64,000 nt of DNA. It comes from Mesobacterium_A sp034670065 (lineage in GTDB: Bacteria > Pseudomonadota > Alphaproteobacteria > Rhodobacterales > Rhodobacteraceae). A model generated the notes under the pieces. It was not told where the DNA came from. It saw only the letters and a list, made by a program, of their open reading frames with translations, and searched no databases. The translations under genes and the position numbers were made by a program. Position 1 is the stretch's first letter. Each line of letters opens with the position of its first letter. The stretch is taken from the NCBI GenBank assembly GCA_034670065.1, contig JAXMOG010000006.1:242938-306937 (forward strand). The letters run 5' to 3'. This document shows, piece after piece, positions 35,223 to 42,788 of this stretch.

Positions 35223-35620
35223 ACCCCAAAGTCATTCATCCCGAAGGCTGGGCTCCGGCCTTAGGTTATTCCAATGGCATGCATATGCCGGATGGGACGT
35301 TGCATATTGGCGGCCAGATTGGCTGGAACAAAGACAAGAAATTTGTCGCCAAGGACTTCGTCGGACAGATGGAACAGGCGTTAACGAATATCGCAGAGGT
35401 CGTTCGCGCAGCGGGTGGCCAGGTTGAAGATATCGGTCGTCTGACGTGGTTTGTGAAAGACAAACAGGAATACCTTAGCAAACAGCGCGAGATCGGGCAG
35501 GCTTACCGCAGCGTTTTTGGCAAGCATTTCCCGGCGATGTCGATGCTGGTGATCAAAGACCTGATCGAGGATGAGGCGCTGATTGAGATTGAAGCAACGG
35601 CATTCATCCGTCGCGACTGA
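35219..35620 (+). CDS. RidA-family (Rid/YER057c/UK114) protein
   Basis: The 133-residue protein has the RidA fold marks HIGGQIGWNKDKK, an internal LTNIAEVVRAAGG segment and the final IEIEATAFIRRD. RidA proteins hydrolyse reactive enamines and imines to ketones plus ammonia. Next to an anthranilyl-CoA operon it would suit removal of the amino group from a non-aromatic enamine intermediate, which is inferred from context. The conserved Arg of classical RidA is not clearly present (the last third reads SMLVIKDLIEDEALIEIEA), so it may belong to another Rid subgroup. Confidence 0.85.
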   Translation: MNPKVIHPEGWAPALGYSNGMHMPDGTLHIGGQIGWNKDKKFVAKDFVGQMEQALTNIAEVVRAAGGQVEDIGRLTWFVKDKQEYLSKQREIGQAYRSVFGKHFPAMSMLVIKDLIEDEALIEIEATAFIRRD

Positions 35621-35672
35621 CCGCGTCTGGCTTGTGGCCTTAGCGCAGTCTGAAAATTGTTGGGCGCGCGCT

Positions 35673-35722
35673 GTGGCGGATGGGGCGAATACTTTAGTTT
35701 CCGCATTCGCCTCTCCTGCCAC
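35673..35722. terminator. Long imperfect hairpin between convergent ridA and luxR genes
   Basis: Two 18-nt arms (35673-35690 and 35705-35722) pair at 14 positions; three of the other four are G-T type, and the seven inner pairs (GGCGAAT/ATTCGCC) are perfect. The loop is 14 nt. No T-run follows on either strand, so it may act as an end-of-transcript stabiliser for both convergent genes rather than as a classical terminator. Confidence 0.5.
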
Positions 35723-35833
35723 TTGAATACAAGAAGTGTCGAGATTTCAGGCCATGCGTCAAGACCAGTCCACAGTTGAAAAGATGCGATTCCCGGTCTT
35801 AAGAAGGGTTTGGAACGAACTATTCACGCCCTG

Positions 35834-36478
35834 TCAGCTTTCGTCGCCTTGGCGCTGGACAATGTGATCGGCGTCGATGTCGCCAAGGGCCTGAAACAAG
35901 GCACTGGTGTTCACCACGCCGAATTTTTTCAACAGTTTTGCGCGATACACCTCGACCGTGCGATAGGATAAATCCAGCTTCATCGCGATTTCTTTGCTGG
36001 TCAGACCATCCGCCAAAAACGATACGATTTCGCGCTCACGGCGGGTCAGTTCGCTGTATGGGCGCACTTCGGACAGGTCTGCAAAGCTCCAGACGGCGCG
36101 GGCAAGCGGGGTGTCTGGCGTAAACGAATGCCCGCGGACACGACACCAAAACAGGCTGTTGTCTTTGCGGGCCATGATCCGCTCATCCCAGTATGTGTTG
36201 GTTGCGCGCAGCTTGCTGACACCGCGATCCCGGATATTTACGAACTCTTCGTTTGATGGGTAAAGTATTGAAAACATTTTGTCTTTCAATTCTTCCCGTT
36301 CGTATCCAAACATTTCGGCAAAGGCCAGATTGCAGTCACGGATGACACGGTTTTCCGTGACGACCAACCCAACAGGCGCATACAGAAACCCGATCTCTTC
36401 AAATCGTCCTGATCGGTAGATTTCGTCGATACGTATTTCCACGATATTGCGCTGAGGCCCCGAGTCTGTGACGTTCAT
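35834..36478 (-). CDS. PAS-domain LuxR-type transcriptional regulator
   Basis: The 214-residue protein has a PAS sensor domain (about residues 20-125: GLVVTENRVIRDCNLAFAEMFGYEREEL...) and a C-terminal GerE-type HTH (LTRREREIVSFLADGLTSKEIAMKLDLSYRTVEVYRAKLL without a receiver domain). It is read divergently from the ABC uptake operon with a 73-bp spacer, so it is the probable regulator of that operon. The PAS ligand may be the transported aromatic compound or its product. Confidence 0.87.
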   Translation of the reverse strand: MNVTDSGPQRNIVEIRIDEIYRSGRFEEIGFLYAPVGLVVTENRVIRDCNLAFAEMFGYEREELKDKMFSILYPSNEEFVNIRDRGVSKLRATNTYWDERIMARKDNSLFWCRVRGHSFTPDTPLARAVWSFADLSEVRPYSELTRREREIVSFLADGLTSKEIAMKLDLSYRTVEVYRAKLLKKFGVVNTSALFQALGDIDADHIVQRQGDES

Positions 36479-36551
36479 CTAAAATTAAAATAGAGAACGG
36501 GATCGTCCGGCGCAACGCTGGTCATCCAATTGAAATAGGGAGGAGGACCCC

Positions 36552-37742
36552 ATGAAATCAGTTGTTAAGCTGATCGGCGCAGGCTTGCTGGGACTGGCAT
36601 TTGCAGCCCCCGCGATGGCCGAAGACCCGGTCAAGATTGCATTGGTGCACGGAATTTCTGGCCATGCGTTTGAGGCGTTTTCGAAGCAGGCTCAGACGGG
36701 ATTTGAACTGGGTATCGAATATGCAACGGGCGGCACCAATGCGGTAAAGGGCCACCCGATTGAGATTATTCACAAGGATACCCAGTTCAAGCCAGACGTG
36801 GCCCGCGCGGTTTTGGCCGAAGCTTATGGCGATGATGAAGTTCTGCTGGCCGTCGGCGCAACCTCGTCTGGTGTGACCAAGGGCTTGCTGCCGATTGCGG
36901 AAGAATACGAAAAAATCCTGATCGTCGAGCCAGCCGTGGCGGACAGCCTGACAGGGCCGGATGGCAATCGGTATATCTTTAAAACCTCGCGCAACAGCTC
37001 GATGGATATGCAGGCGCAAGCGCTGGCGCTGCGGCCTGATGAAAACTTGTTTGTTGCAACACTGGCGGAAGATTACGCCTTTGGTCGCGATGGGATCACC
37101 GCGTTCAAGGCTGCTTTGGAAGGCTCTGGTGCCACCATCGTAACCGAAGAATACATTCCGCAAGGCACGTCCGATTTCACCGCCCCGACCGAACGCATGT
37201 TCAACGCGCTGAAGGACAAGGACGGACGCCGCGTGATTTTGATTTACGTTGCTGGTGGCGGCGATCCGATGGGCAAGATCAAGTCCATGCAGCCAGAGCG
37301 CTATGATATCGAAATCTCGACCGGAGGTCATATTCTGCCTGTTTTGCCGACCTACAAGCGGGTGCCCGGCATGGAAGGTGCGATCTACTACTACTACGAA
37401 GCGCCCAAGAACGAGATCAATGACTGGCTGGTGAAAACCCACCAGGAACGCTTCGATGGCCCGCCTGACTTCTTTACCGCCGGTGGTATGGCCGCTGCGC
37501 TGGCCGTGGTTCAGGCGCTGGAAACAGCAGATGACTGGGACACGGAGACGCTGATTGCCACGATGGAAGGCATGTCATGGGAAACACCCAAGGGCACCAT
37601 GACGTTCCGCCCCGAAGACCATCAGGCGCTGCAGTCCATGTATCACTTCAAGATCAAGGTCGACGAAAATGTTGATTGGGCGATCCCTGAGCTGGTGCGT
37701 GAAATCAAACCTGAAGAAATGAGTATCCCACTGGGTCGCTAA
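36552..37742 (+). CDS. ABC transporter substrate-binding protein, branched-chain amino acid/aromatic type
   Basis: The 396-residue protein has a Sec signal peptide (cleavage after AAPAMA, about residue 23) and a Peripla_BP_6 (LivJ-like) fold. Segments are VKIALVHGISGHAF, GATSSGVTKGLLPIAEE and EDYAFGRDGITAFKAAL. GGAGGAGG-like purines precede the ATG. LivJ-type proteins in catabolic clusters often bind aromatic acids; here tryptophan, kynurenine or anthranilate are reasonable guesses. It heads the uptake operon and is followed by a strong hairpin. Confidence 0.9.
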   Translation: MKSVVKLIGAGLLGLAFAAPAMAEDPVKIALVHGISGHAFEAFSKQAQTGFELGIEYATGGTNAVKGHPIEIIHKDTQFKPDVARAVLAEAYGDDEVLLAVGATSSGVTKGLLPIAEEYEKILIVEPAVADSLTGPDGNRYIFKTSRNSSMDMQAQALALRPDENLFVATLAEDYAFGRDGITAFKAALEGSGATIVTEEYIPQGTSDFTAPTERMFNALKDKDGRRVILIYVAGGGDPMGKIKSMQPERYDIEISTGGHILPVLPTYKRVPGMEGAIYYYYEAPKNEINDWLVKTHQERFDGPPDFFTAGGMAAALAVVQALETADDWDTETLIATMEGMSWETPKGTMTFRPEDHQALQSMYHFKIKVDENVDWAIPELVREIKPEEMSIPLGR

Positions 37743-37750
37743 CGCGACCC

Positions 37751-37785
37751 GCCCCGGCCCGCCCGTGACTCGCGTGGGCCGGGGC
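37751..37785 (+). terminator. Strong G+C-rich hairpin after the binding-protein gene
   Basis: GCCCCGGCCC (37751-37760) and GGGCCGGGGC (37776-37785) form a perfect 10-bp stem with a 15-nt loop, 9 bp after the stop. The absence of a U-run suggests mRNA stabilisation or partial termination, which would give more binding protein than permease, as in many ABC operons. Confidence 0.65.
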
Positions 37786-37810
37786 ACATTATTCCCCCAG
37801 GTAGCATGAT

Positions 37811-38575
37811 ATGACACATCCATCGCTGGTTACGCAGGATTTGACGATCCGGTTTGGTGGCCATGTGGCCGTAAACAACGTGTCTTGCGCGTTTCACCCA
37901 GGTGAATTGACGGTAATCGTTGGCCCCAATGGGGCTGGGAAGACCACGTATTTCAACCTGATTTCGGGGCAGTTGACCGCCAGTTCGGGCAAGGTGCTGA
38001 AAGACGGTGTAGATCTGACGGCGATGGCCCCATCGGCGCGGGCGCATCACGGTATCGGGCGGGCGTTTCAGCTGACCAATCTGTTTCCCGGTCTGTCCGT
38101 TTTGGAGAATATCCGCTTGGCGGTTCAGGCGCAGTCCGGTGATGGCTGGCGCGTGTTTCGGCGGGTGGAGACGTTGAGTGAACTGACGGCTAAAGCAGAG
38201 CGCTATTTGGAGGCGACAAAGTTGACCGCCGTTGCGCATTTGCCTGCCGCCGCGTTGCCACATGGGGATCAGCGCAAGCTGGAAGTGGCGCTGTTAATGG
38301 CAATGGAGCCAGACATTTACATGTTTGACGAACCAACCGCTGGCATGTCGCTGGACCATGCGCCAGATGTTTTGAATTTGATCGCCGAACTGAAGAATGA
38401 CAAATCAAAAACCGTGCTTCTGGTCGAACACAAGATGGATGTTGTTCGTGCTTTGGCCGACCGTATAATCGTTTTGCACAATGGTGAATTGCTGGCTGAT
38501 GGCGCACCGCAAGAGGTGATGAACAGCCAGATCGTGCGCGACGTTTATTTGGGCAAGTCGGCGGAGGTCGCATGA
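37811..38575 (+). CDS. ABC transporter ATP-binding protein (LivG-like)
   Basis: The 254-residue protein has Walker A GPNGAGKTT, the signature region LPHGDQRKLEVALLMA (in place of LSGGQ, usual for LivG), Walker B IYMFDEPTAGMS and the switch His in LVEHKMD. It energises uptake with its LivF partner, with which it overlaps by ATGA. Confidence 0.92.
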   Translation: MTHPSLVTQDLTIRFGGHVAVNNVSCAFHPGELTVIVGPNGAGKTTYFNLISGQLTASSGKVLKDGVDLTAMAPSARAHHGIGRAFQLTNLFPGLSVLENIRLAVQAQSGDGWRVFRRVETLSELTAKAERYLEATKLTAVAHLPAAALPHGDQRKLEVALLMAMEPDIYMFDEPTAGMSLDHAPDVLNLIAELKNDKSKTVLLVEHKMDVVRALADRIIVLHNGELLADGAPQEVMNSQIVRDVYLGKSAEVA

Positions 38576-39276
38576 GCCTTTTGTCGATATCATCCATGCA
38601 GACGCATATCGGTGAATACGCCGTGTTGCACGATATCTCGATAGAGGTGCCGGAAGGCGGTGTGTTTGTTTTGTTGGGCCGGAACGGGGCCGGAAAAACA
38701 ACGACGTTGCGGTCCATCATGGGGCTGTGGACGCCATCGCCCGGCTCTGTTCAATTTCGGGGACGGGATATTTCGGCAATGCATACGGCCGATATTGCAC
38801 GGCTTGGTATTGCTTTTGTGCCCGAAGATATGGGCATTTTCGGCGGTCTGACGGTTGAGGAAAACCTGATCCTGGCTACGGCCAACGGCAAATTCGATCA
38901 ACCCAGGCTAAAGCATATCTGGCGGCTGTTTCCTGCGCTTGAAACCTTCTGGACCAAACAAGCGTGGTCTTTGTCGGGCGGGCAAAAGCAAATGCTGTCT
39001 GTTGCTCGCGCCATTATCGAACCACGCGAATTGATCTTGGTGGATGAGCCAACCAAGGGGCTGGCGCCGTCGATTGTTGATGCGATGGCAGAGGCGTTTC
39101 GCGAGATATCGGTGAATACAACTATTCTGTTGGTCGAACAGAATTTCGAATTTGCCAAGTCGCTGGGGCGCGACATGGCAGTGATCGACGATGGCCGCAT
39201 TGCGCATAACGGGACCATGGCCGATTTCGCGGCAGACAAGGCGTTGCAAAACCGCCTGCTGAGTCTTTCGGCATAG
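38572..39276 (+). CDS. ABC transporter ATP-binding protein (LivF-like)
   Basis: The product is 234 aa with Walker A GRNGAGKTT, signature LSGGQKQMLSVARAI, Walker B LILVDEPTKGLAPS and the His-like switch LVEQNFEF. It pairs with the LivG-like subunit. It is followed after 9 bp by the first permease gene. Confidence 0.92.
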   Translation: MSLLSISSMQTHIGEYAVLHDISIEVPEGGVFVLLGRNGAGKTTTLRSIMGLWTPSPGSVQFRGRDISAMHTADIARLGIAFVPEDMGIFGGLTVEENLILATANGKFDQPRLKHIWRLFPALETFWTKQAWSLSGGQKQMLSVARAIIEPRELILVDEPTKGLAPSIVDAMAEAFREISVNTTILLVEQNFEFAKSLGRDMAVIDDGRIAHNGTMADFAADKALQNRLLSLSA

Positions 39277-39285
39277 GGGGCGGGA

Positions 39286-40278
39286 ATGGAACAGATCAAC
39301 ACAATACTGGGGCGTTTGGGGGGCGTGAACCTGCTGCCGGTCGCGGTGGCGCTGGTGGCCTTCGTGCTGATTGGCGCGCCGTCTTCCTGGGTTACGCTGA
39401 CGGTTGCCGGGTTGGCCATGGGGATGATGATCTTCTTGATGGCATCTGGGCTGTCTTTGGTCTTCGGGTTGATGGATGTGCTGAATTTCGGCCATTCAGC
39501 GTTTGTCAGTTTTGGGGCATTTATTGCAGCATCGGTCTTGGCGGCCATGGGGGGCTGGCTGGGATCAGACAGCGTTTTGTTGAATGTCGGCGCTTTGTTG
39601 GCCGCGTTTTCCGCAGCGATCCTGTTTGGATTGGTTGCAGGTTGGTTTTTTGAAACGGTGATCATCAAGCCGGTTTACAAAGACCATTTGCGCCAGATCC
39701 TGATCACCATGGGCGCGTTGATTGTGGCGGAGCAGATGATCCTGGCGTTGTGGGGCGGCACCCCGGTCACGGTTTTGCGCCCGCATTTCCTGGAAGGGTC
39801 TTTTGTATTTGGCGATGTCACCATCGAAGTGTACCGCGCCTTTGCCTTCTTGCTGGGCTTGGTGGTCTATATCGCGCTGTACCTGACGCTGAACCGAACG
39901 CGCATTGGCTTGTTGATCCGCGCGGGGGTGGAAAACCGCGAAATGGTTGAAGCGCTGGGGTTTCGGATCGACCGGTTGTTCGTGGGCGTGTTTATGGTCG
40001 GCTCCGCGCTTGCGTCCATGGGGGGCGCAATGTGGGCCGGGTACGAAACCCTGATCACCCCGTCCCTTGGCGCTGAAATGATGATTGTTGTTTTCATCGT
40101 GGTGATTATTGGCGGCCTGGGATCGGTCGAAGGCACGCTTTTGGGTGCGATTTTGGTTGGGCTGGTGGCCAACTATGTGGGCTTTCTTGCCCCCAAACTG
40201 GCGCTGGCATCCAATATGATTTTGATGATGGCGATTTTGCTCTGGCGACCCAATGGGTTGCGCCCGGCAGTGAAGTGA
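39286..40278 (+). CDS. Branched-chain-type ABC permease (LivH-like)
   Basis: This 330-residue inner-membrane protein has about eight to nine helices and the LivH marks MASGLSLVFGLMDVLNFGHSAFVSFGAF and AGVENREMVEALG (cytoplasmic loop). A first long helix near the N-terminus precedes the core. It lies 7 bp before the LivM-like gene. Confidence 0.92.
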   Translation: MEQINTILGRLGGVNLLPVAVALVAFVLIGAPSSWVTLTVAGLAMGMMIFLMASGLSLVFGLMDVLNFGHSAFVSFGAFIAASVLAAMGGWLGSDSVLLNVGALLAAFSAAILFGLVAGWFFETVIIKPVYKDHLRQILITMGALIVAEQMILALWGGTPVTVLRPHFLEGSFVFGDVTIEVYRAFAFLLGLVVYIALYLTLNRTRIGLLIRAGVENREMVEALGFRIDRLFVGVFMVGSALASMGGAMWAGYETLITPSLGAEMMIVVFIVVIIGGLGSVEGTLLGAILVGLVANYVGFLAPKLALASNMILMMAILLWRPNGLRPAVK

Positions 40279-40285
40279 GGCCCAG

Positions 40286-41359
40286 ATGACAACTTCCCCC
40301 ACCAAAGGCGCTATCGTGGTCAAGCTGGTCGTTCTGGCCATTGCCCTGATGCTGCTGTTTGCGCCGTTCCTTTTTCAGGATGTCCGGTCTTTGGAAGTGG
40401 CGGCGCGCATTTGCGTGTTTGTCGTTCTGGTGGCCAGCTATGACCTGCTGATCGGCTACACTGGTATTGTCAGCTTTGCCCATACGATGTTCTTCGGGTT
40501 CGGTGCCTATGGCGCGGCCATCGCGCTAAAACAGATGGGGCCGGGATGGGATGCGGTTTTAATCGGGGCCGTGTCTGGCATGGCGATATCCTTGGTTGTG
40601 GCGGTGGCGGTTGGGCTGTTGTCCTTGCGGGTCAAGGCGATTTTCTTTGCCATGATCACCTTGGCCGCTGCCAGCGTGGCCATGGTTTTGGCCAGCCAGA
40701 TGTCGCAATTTACCGGCGGTGAGGATGGATTGACCTATCGCGCGCCGGATGTGTTCAAGACGGCCAACAAGCTGTTGATCGGCGATGACGGCAAGGTGGC
40801 GCGTTTGTTCGGGGTCAAATTGAACGGCAAACTTGCGGCGTATTATTTTGTCTTCACCTCCTCGCTGATCTTGTTCGTACTGATGTTGCGGCTGGTTGGG
40901 TCGCCAATTGGTACGGTGCTGAAAGCCATCCGCGAAAACGAAGCCCGTGCCGAGGCGATTGGGTATCGCGTTGTGGCTTATCGCACATTTGTTTTCTGTA
41001 TTGCTGCGCTGGTCGCGTCATTGGCTGGAACGATCTATGCGATCTGGTTGAAATACACCGGGCCCGATACGGCTTTAAGCTTCACCATTATGATCGATAT
41101 TCTGTTGATGGTAGTGATCGGCGGCATGGGGACGATGTGGGGCGCTGTGATTGGCGCGGTGTTGATGGTGATTGCGCAATACTACCTGCGGGATCTGATG
41201 GGCGCGGCCGCTGAAGCGACAGCCAATATACCACTTCTGCCGTTCATTCTGGAACCGGACCGCTGGCTTTTTTGGTTGGGGATTATCTTTATCCTGTTGG
41301 TCTATTTCTTTCCCAAAGGGATTGCCGGAACCTTGGCTGACAAGGGCGCTGCCAAGTGA
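40286..41359 (+). CDS. Branched-chain-type ABC permease (LivM-like)
   Basis: The 357-residue inner-membrane protein has the LivM marks YDLLIGYTGIVSFAHTMFFGFGAY and the cytoplasmic loop AIRENEARAEAIGYRV, with about ten helices. It completes a five-part transporter (binding protein, two ATPases, two permeases). The stop overlaps the GTG start of the hydrolase gene (GTGA), so the hydrolase belongs to the same operon. Confidence 0.92.
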   Translation: MTTSPTKGAIVVKLVVLAIALMLLFAPFLFQDVRSLEVAARICVFVVLVASYDLLIGYTGIVSFAHTMFFGFGAYGAAIALKQMGPGWDAVLIGAVSGMAISLVVAVAVGLLSLRVKAIFFAMITLAAASVAMVLASQMSQFTGGEDGLTYRAPDVFKTANKLLIGDDGKVARLFGVKLNGKLAAYYFVFTSSLILFVLMLRLVGSPIGTVLKAIRENEARAEAIGYRVVAYRTFVFCIAALVASLAGTIYAIWLKYTGPDTALSFTIMIDILLMVVIGGMGTMWGAVIGAVLMVIAQYYLRDLMGAAAEATANIPLLPFILEPDRWLFWLGIIFILLVYFFPKGIAGTLADKGAAK

Positions 41360-42210
41360 CGGTGCCGCGGTTTTCCTTTGTGCCGGTGATGGATCACGAA
41401 CTGCACGTCACGGAATGGGGTGATCCGTCTTCGAAGCCGCTGGTGATGTGGCATGGCTTGGCGCGAACAGGCCGGGATTTTGATGAGTTGGCGGCGGCCT
41501 TGTCCGAAGACTATTTTGTTTTGTGCCCGGATACGATTGGGCGGGGCCTGTCCAGTTGGTCAGAAAACCCTGAATCGGAATATTCCATCGAGTATTTCTC
41601 GGGCATCGCGGCTGATTTGTTGGATCACTACGGAATCGACAAGGCGGCGTGGATTGGTACGTCGATGGGCGGGATGATCGGCTTGCGGATGGCCTCTGGC
41701 CCGCTGGCGGACCGGTTGTCATGCTTGATCATCAACGACATTGGGCCCGAGGTTCCGCAGGCCGCCATTGATCGCATTTTGGACTATGCCGACACCAGGC
41801 CGGAATTCGGAACCCTGCAACAGGCAGAGGCATGGTTTCGAGCGGCCTATAAACCCTTTGGCCCTGCCTCAGATGCGTTTTGGCGCCGGATGGCGCGCAG
41901 TTCGGTGCGTCGGCGCGACGATGGCCAATTCACTCTGCACTATGATCCGCGGATCACCGTGATGTTTCAGGCGTCTGCGGCAGAGCTGACAACATGGAAC
42001 CGATATTCCAGAATAACCTTGCCGATGCATGTGATCCGCGGGCGGACGTCGGACCTGTTGACGGACAAAATCGCGGCGCGCATGGCGGCCATTGGGCCGC
42101 GTCCGGGGATCACGGAATTTGACGACTGCGGTCATGCGCCCACACTGTCACGGCCCGAAGATGCTGTCTTGGTGGCTAAGGTTCTAAAGACACTACTCAG
42201 TCAAACGTAG
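41356..42210 (+). CDS. Alpha/beta hydrolase in the ABC uptake operon
   Basis: The product is 284 aa from a GTG start inside the LivM stop. It has the oxyanion segment MWHGLARTGRDFDEL, the nucleophile elbow GTSMGGMIG and the final DCGHAPTLSRPED for the catalytic His. The tight coupling to a transporter says that it acts on the imported compound or a derivative. Because a kynurenine formamidase is missing from the tryptophan island, this enzyme is one candidate for that step, but ester or lactone hydrolysis is equally possible. Confidence 0.85.
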   Translation: MTVPRFSFVPVMDHELHVTEWGDPSSKPLVMWHGLARTGRDFDELAAALSEDYFVLCPDTIGRGLSSWSENPESEYSIEYFSGIAADLLDHYGIDKAAWIGTSMGGMIGLRMASGPLADRLSCLIINDIGPEVPQAAIDRILDYADTRPEFGTLQQAEAWFRAAYKPFGPASDAFWRRMARSSVRRRDDGQFTLHYDPRITVMFQASAAELTTWNRYSRITLPMHVIRGRTSDLLTDKIAARMAAIGPRPGITEFDDCGHAPTLSRPEDAVLVAKVLKTLLSQT

Positions 42211-42788
42211 CTTCGGTTTTGGAGACTGTTGTTTCCTGTCGCGGGTTAGCTTGCCGCGTTGCGGCATTGGTGTGTGCCAGAGCGACAGTTCAGTAAATCC
42301 CACGCTTGCCTTGGATTGGGGGGCAATTCTGCCGAGCATGTGAAGGCTTAGAAGCGATTGAACGTGCTTTCAAAATCGCGCGACGTCAGGACCCTGGCTC
42401 AAAACATTGCACGGCGATTACGTCTGTTGTTTTGGTTTTGGCTGCGTCGGTGGAACTGTCAGCCTGTGTGCAAGCGCGGCATTTGTGCCGATTTATCGGG
42501 TTTTTCAGCGCGTAAGCGCCGGCCAAAAGCGCGCTGGACTTGACAGGTGGCCCCAAATACCCCAATTGCCACACCAATGGTGCGTCGCCGCGTGAGCTAT
42601 AGAATTCTGCCAAATGCGCAGATCACGCACCAATTTCTAGGTTCCCTTCACGCTGGGTTCACTGATCATTGCCGGTCATTGCGGGACTCGCCCGCATTGT
42701 TTGAGGCGATGTGAACCCGATTTGTTCACGCATTGCGTGGACATGAATGCCGTGCAGCCATTGGCGCACGGTACAATGAGGAAAACAT
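42211..42788. other. 578-bp spacer before the DEAD-box helicase gene
   Basis: No convincing gene is seen; the short frames (up to about 75 codons on either strand) have no family look. A hairpin CGGCA-TTTG-TGCCG (42479-42492) lies in the middle, and an isolated TTGACA occurs at 42540-42545 without a matching -10 box. It probably includes the long 5' leader of the helicase mRNA, which is common for cold-inducible helicases. Confidence 0.5.

Noticed and set aside
36558..37442. 294-codon frame on the minus strand
   Set aside because: It is antisense to the ABC binding-protein gene, which has a clear signal peptide and fold.
42306..42613. Several 60-75-codon frames in the helicase upstream spacer
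   Set aside because: They overlap each other on both strands, none has a ribosome site with a family-like product.
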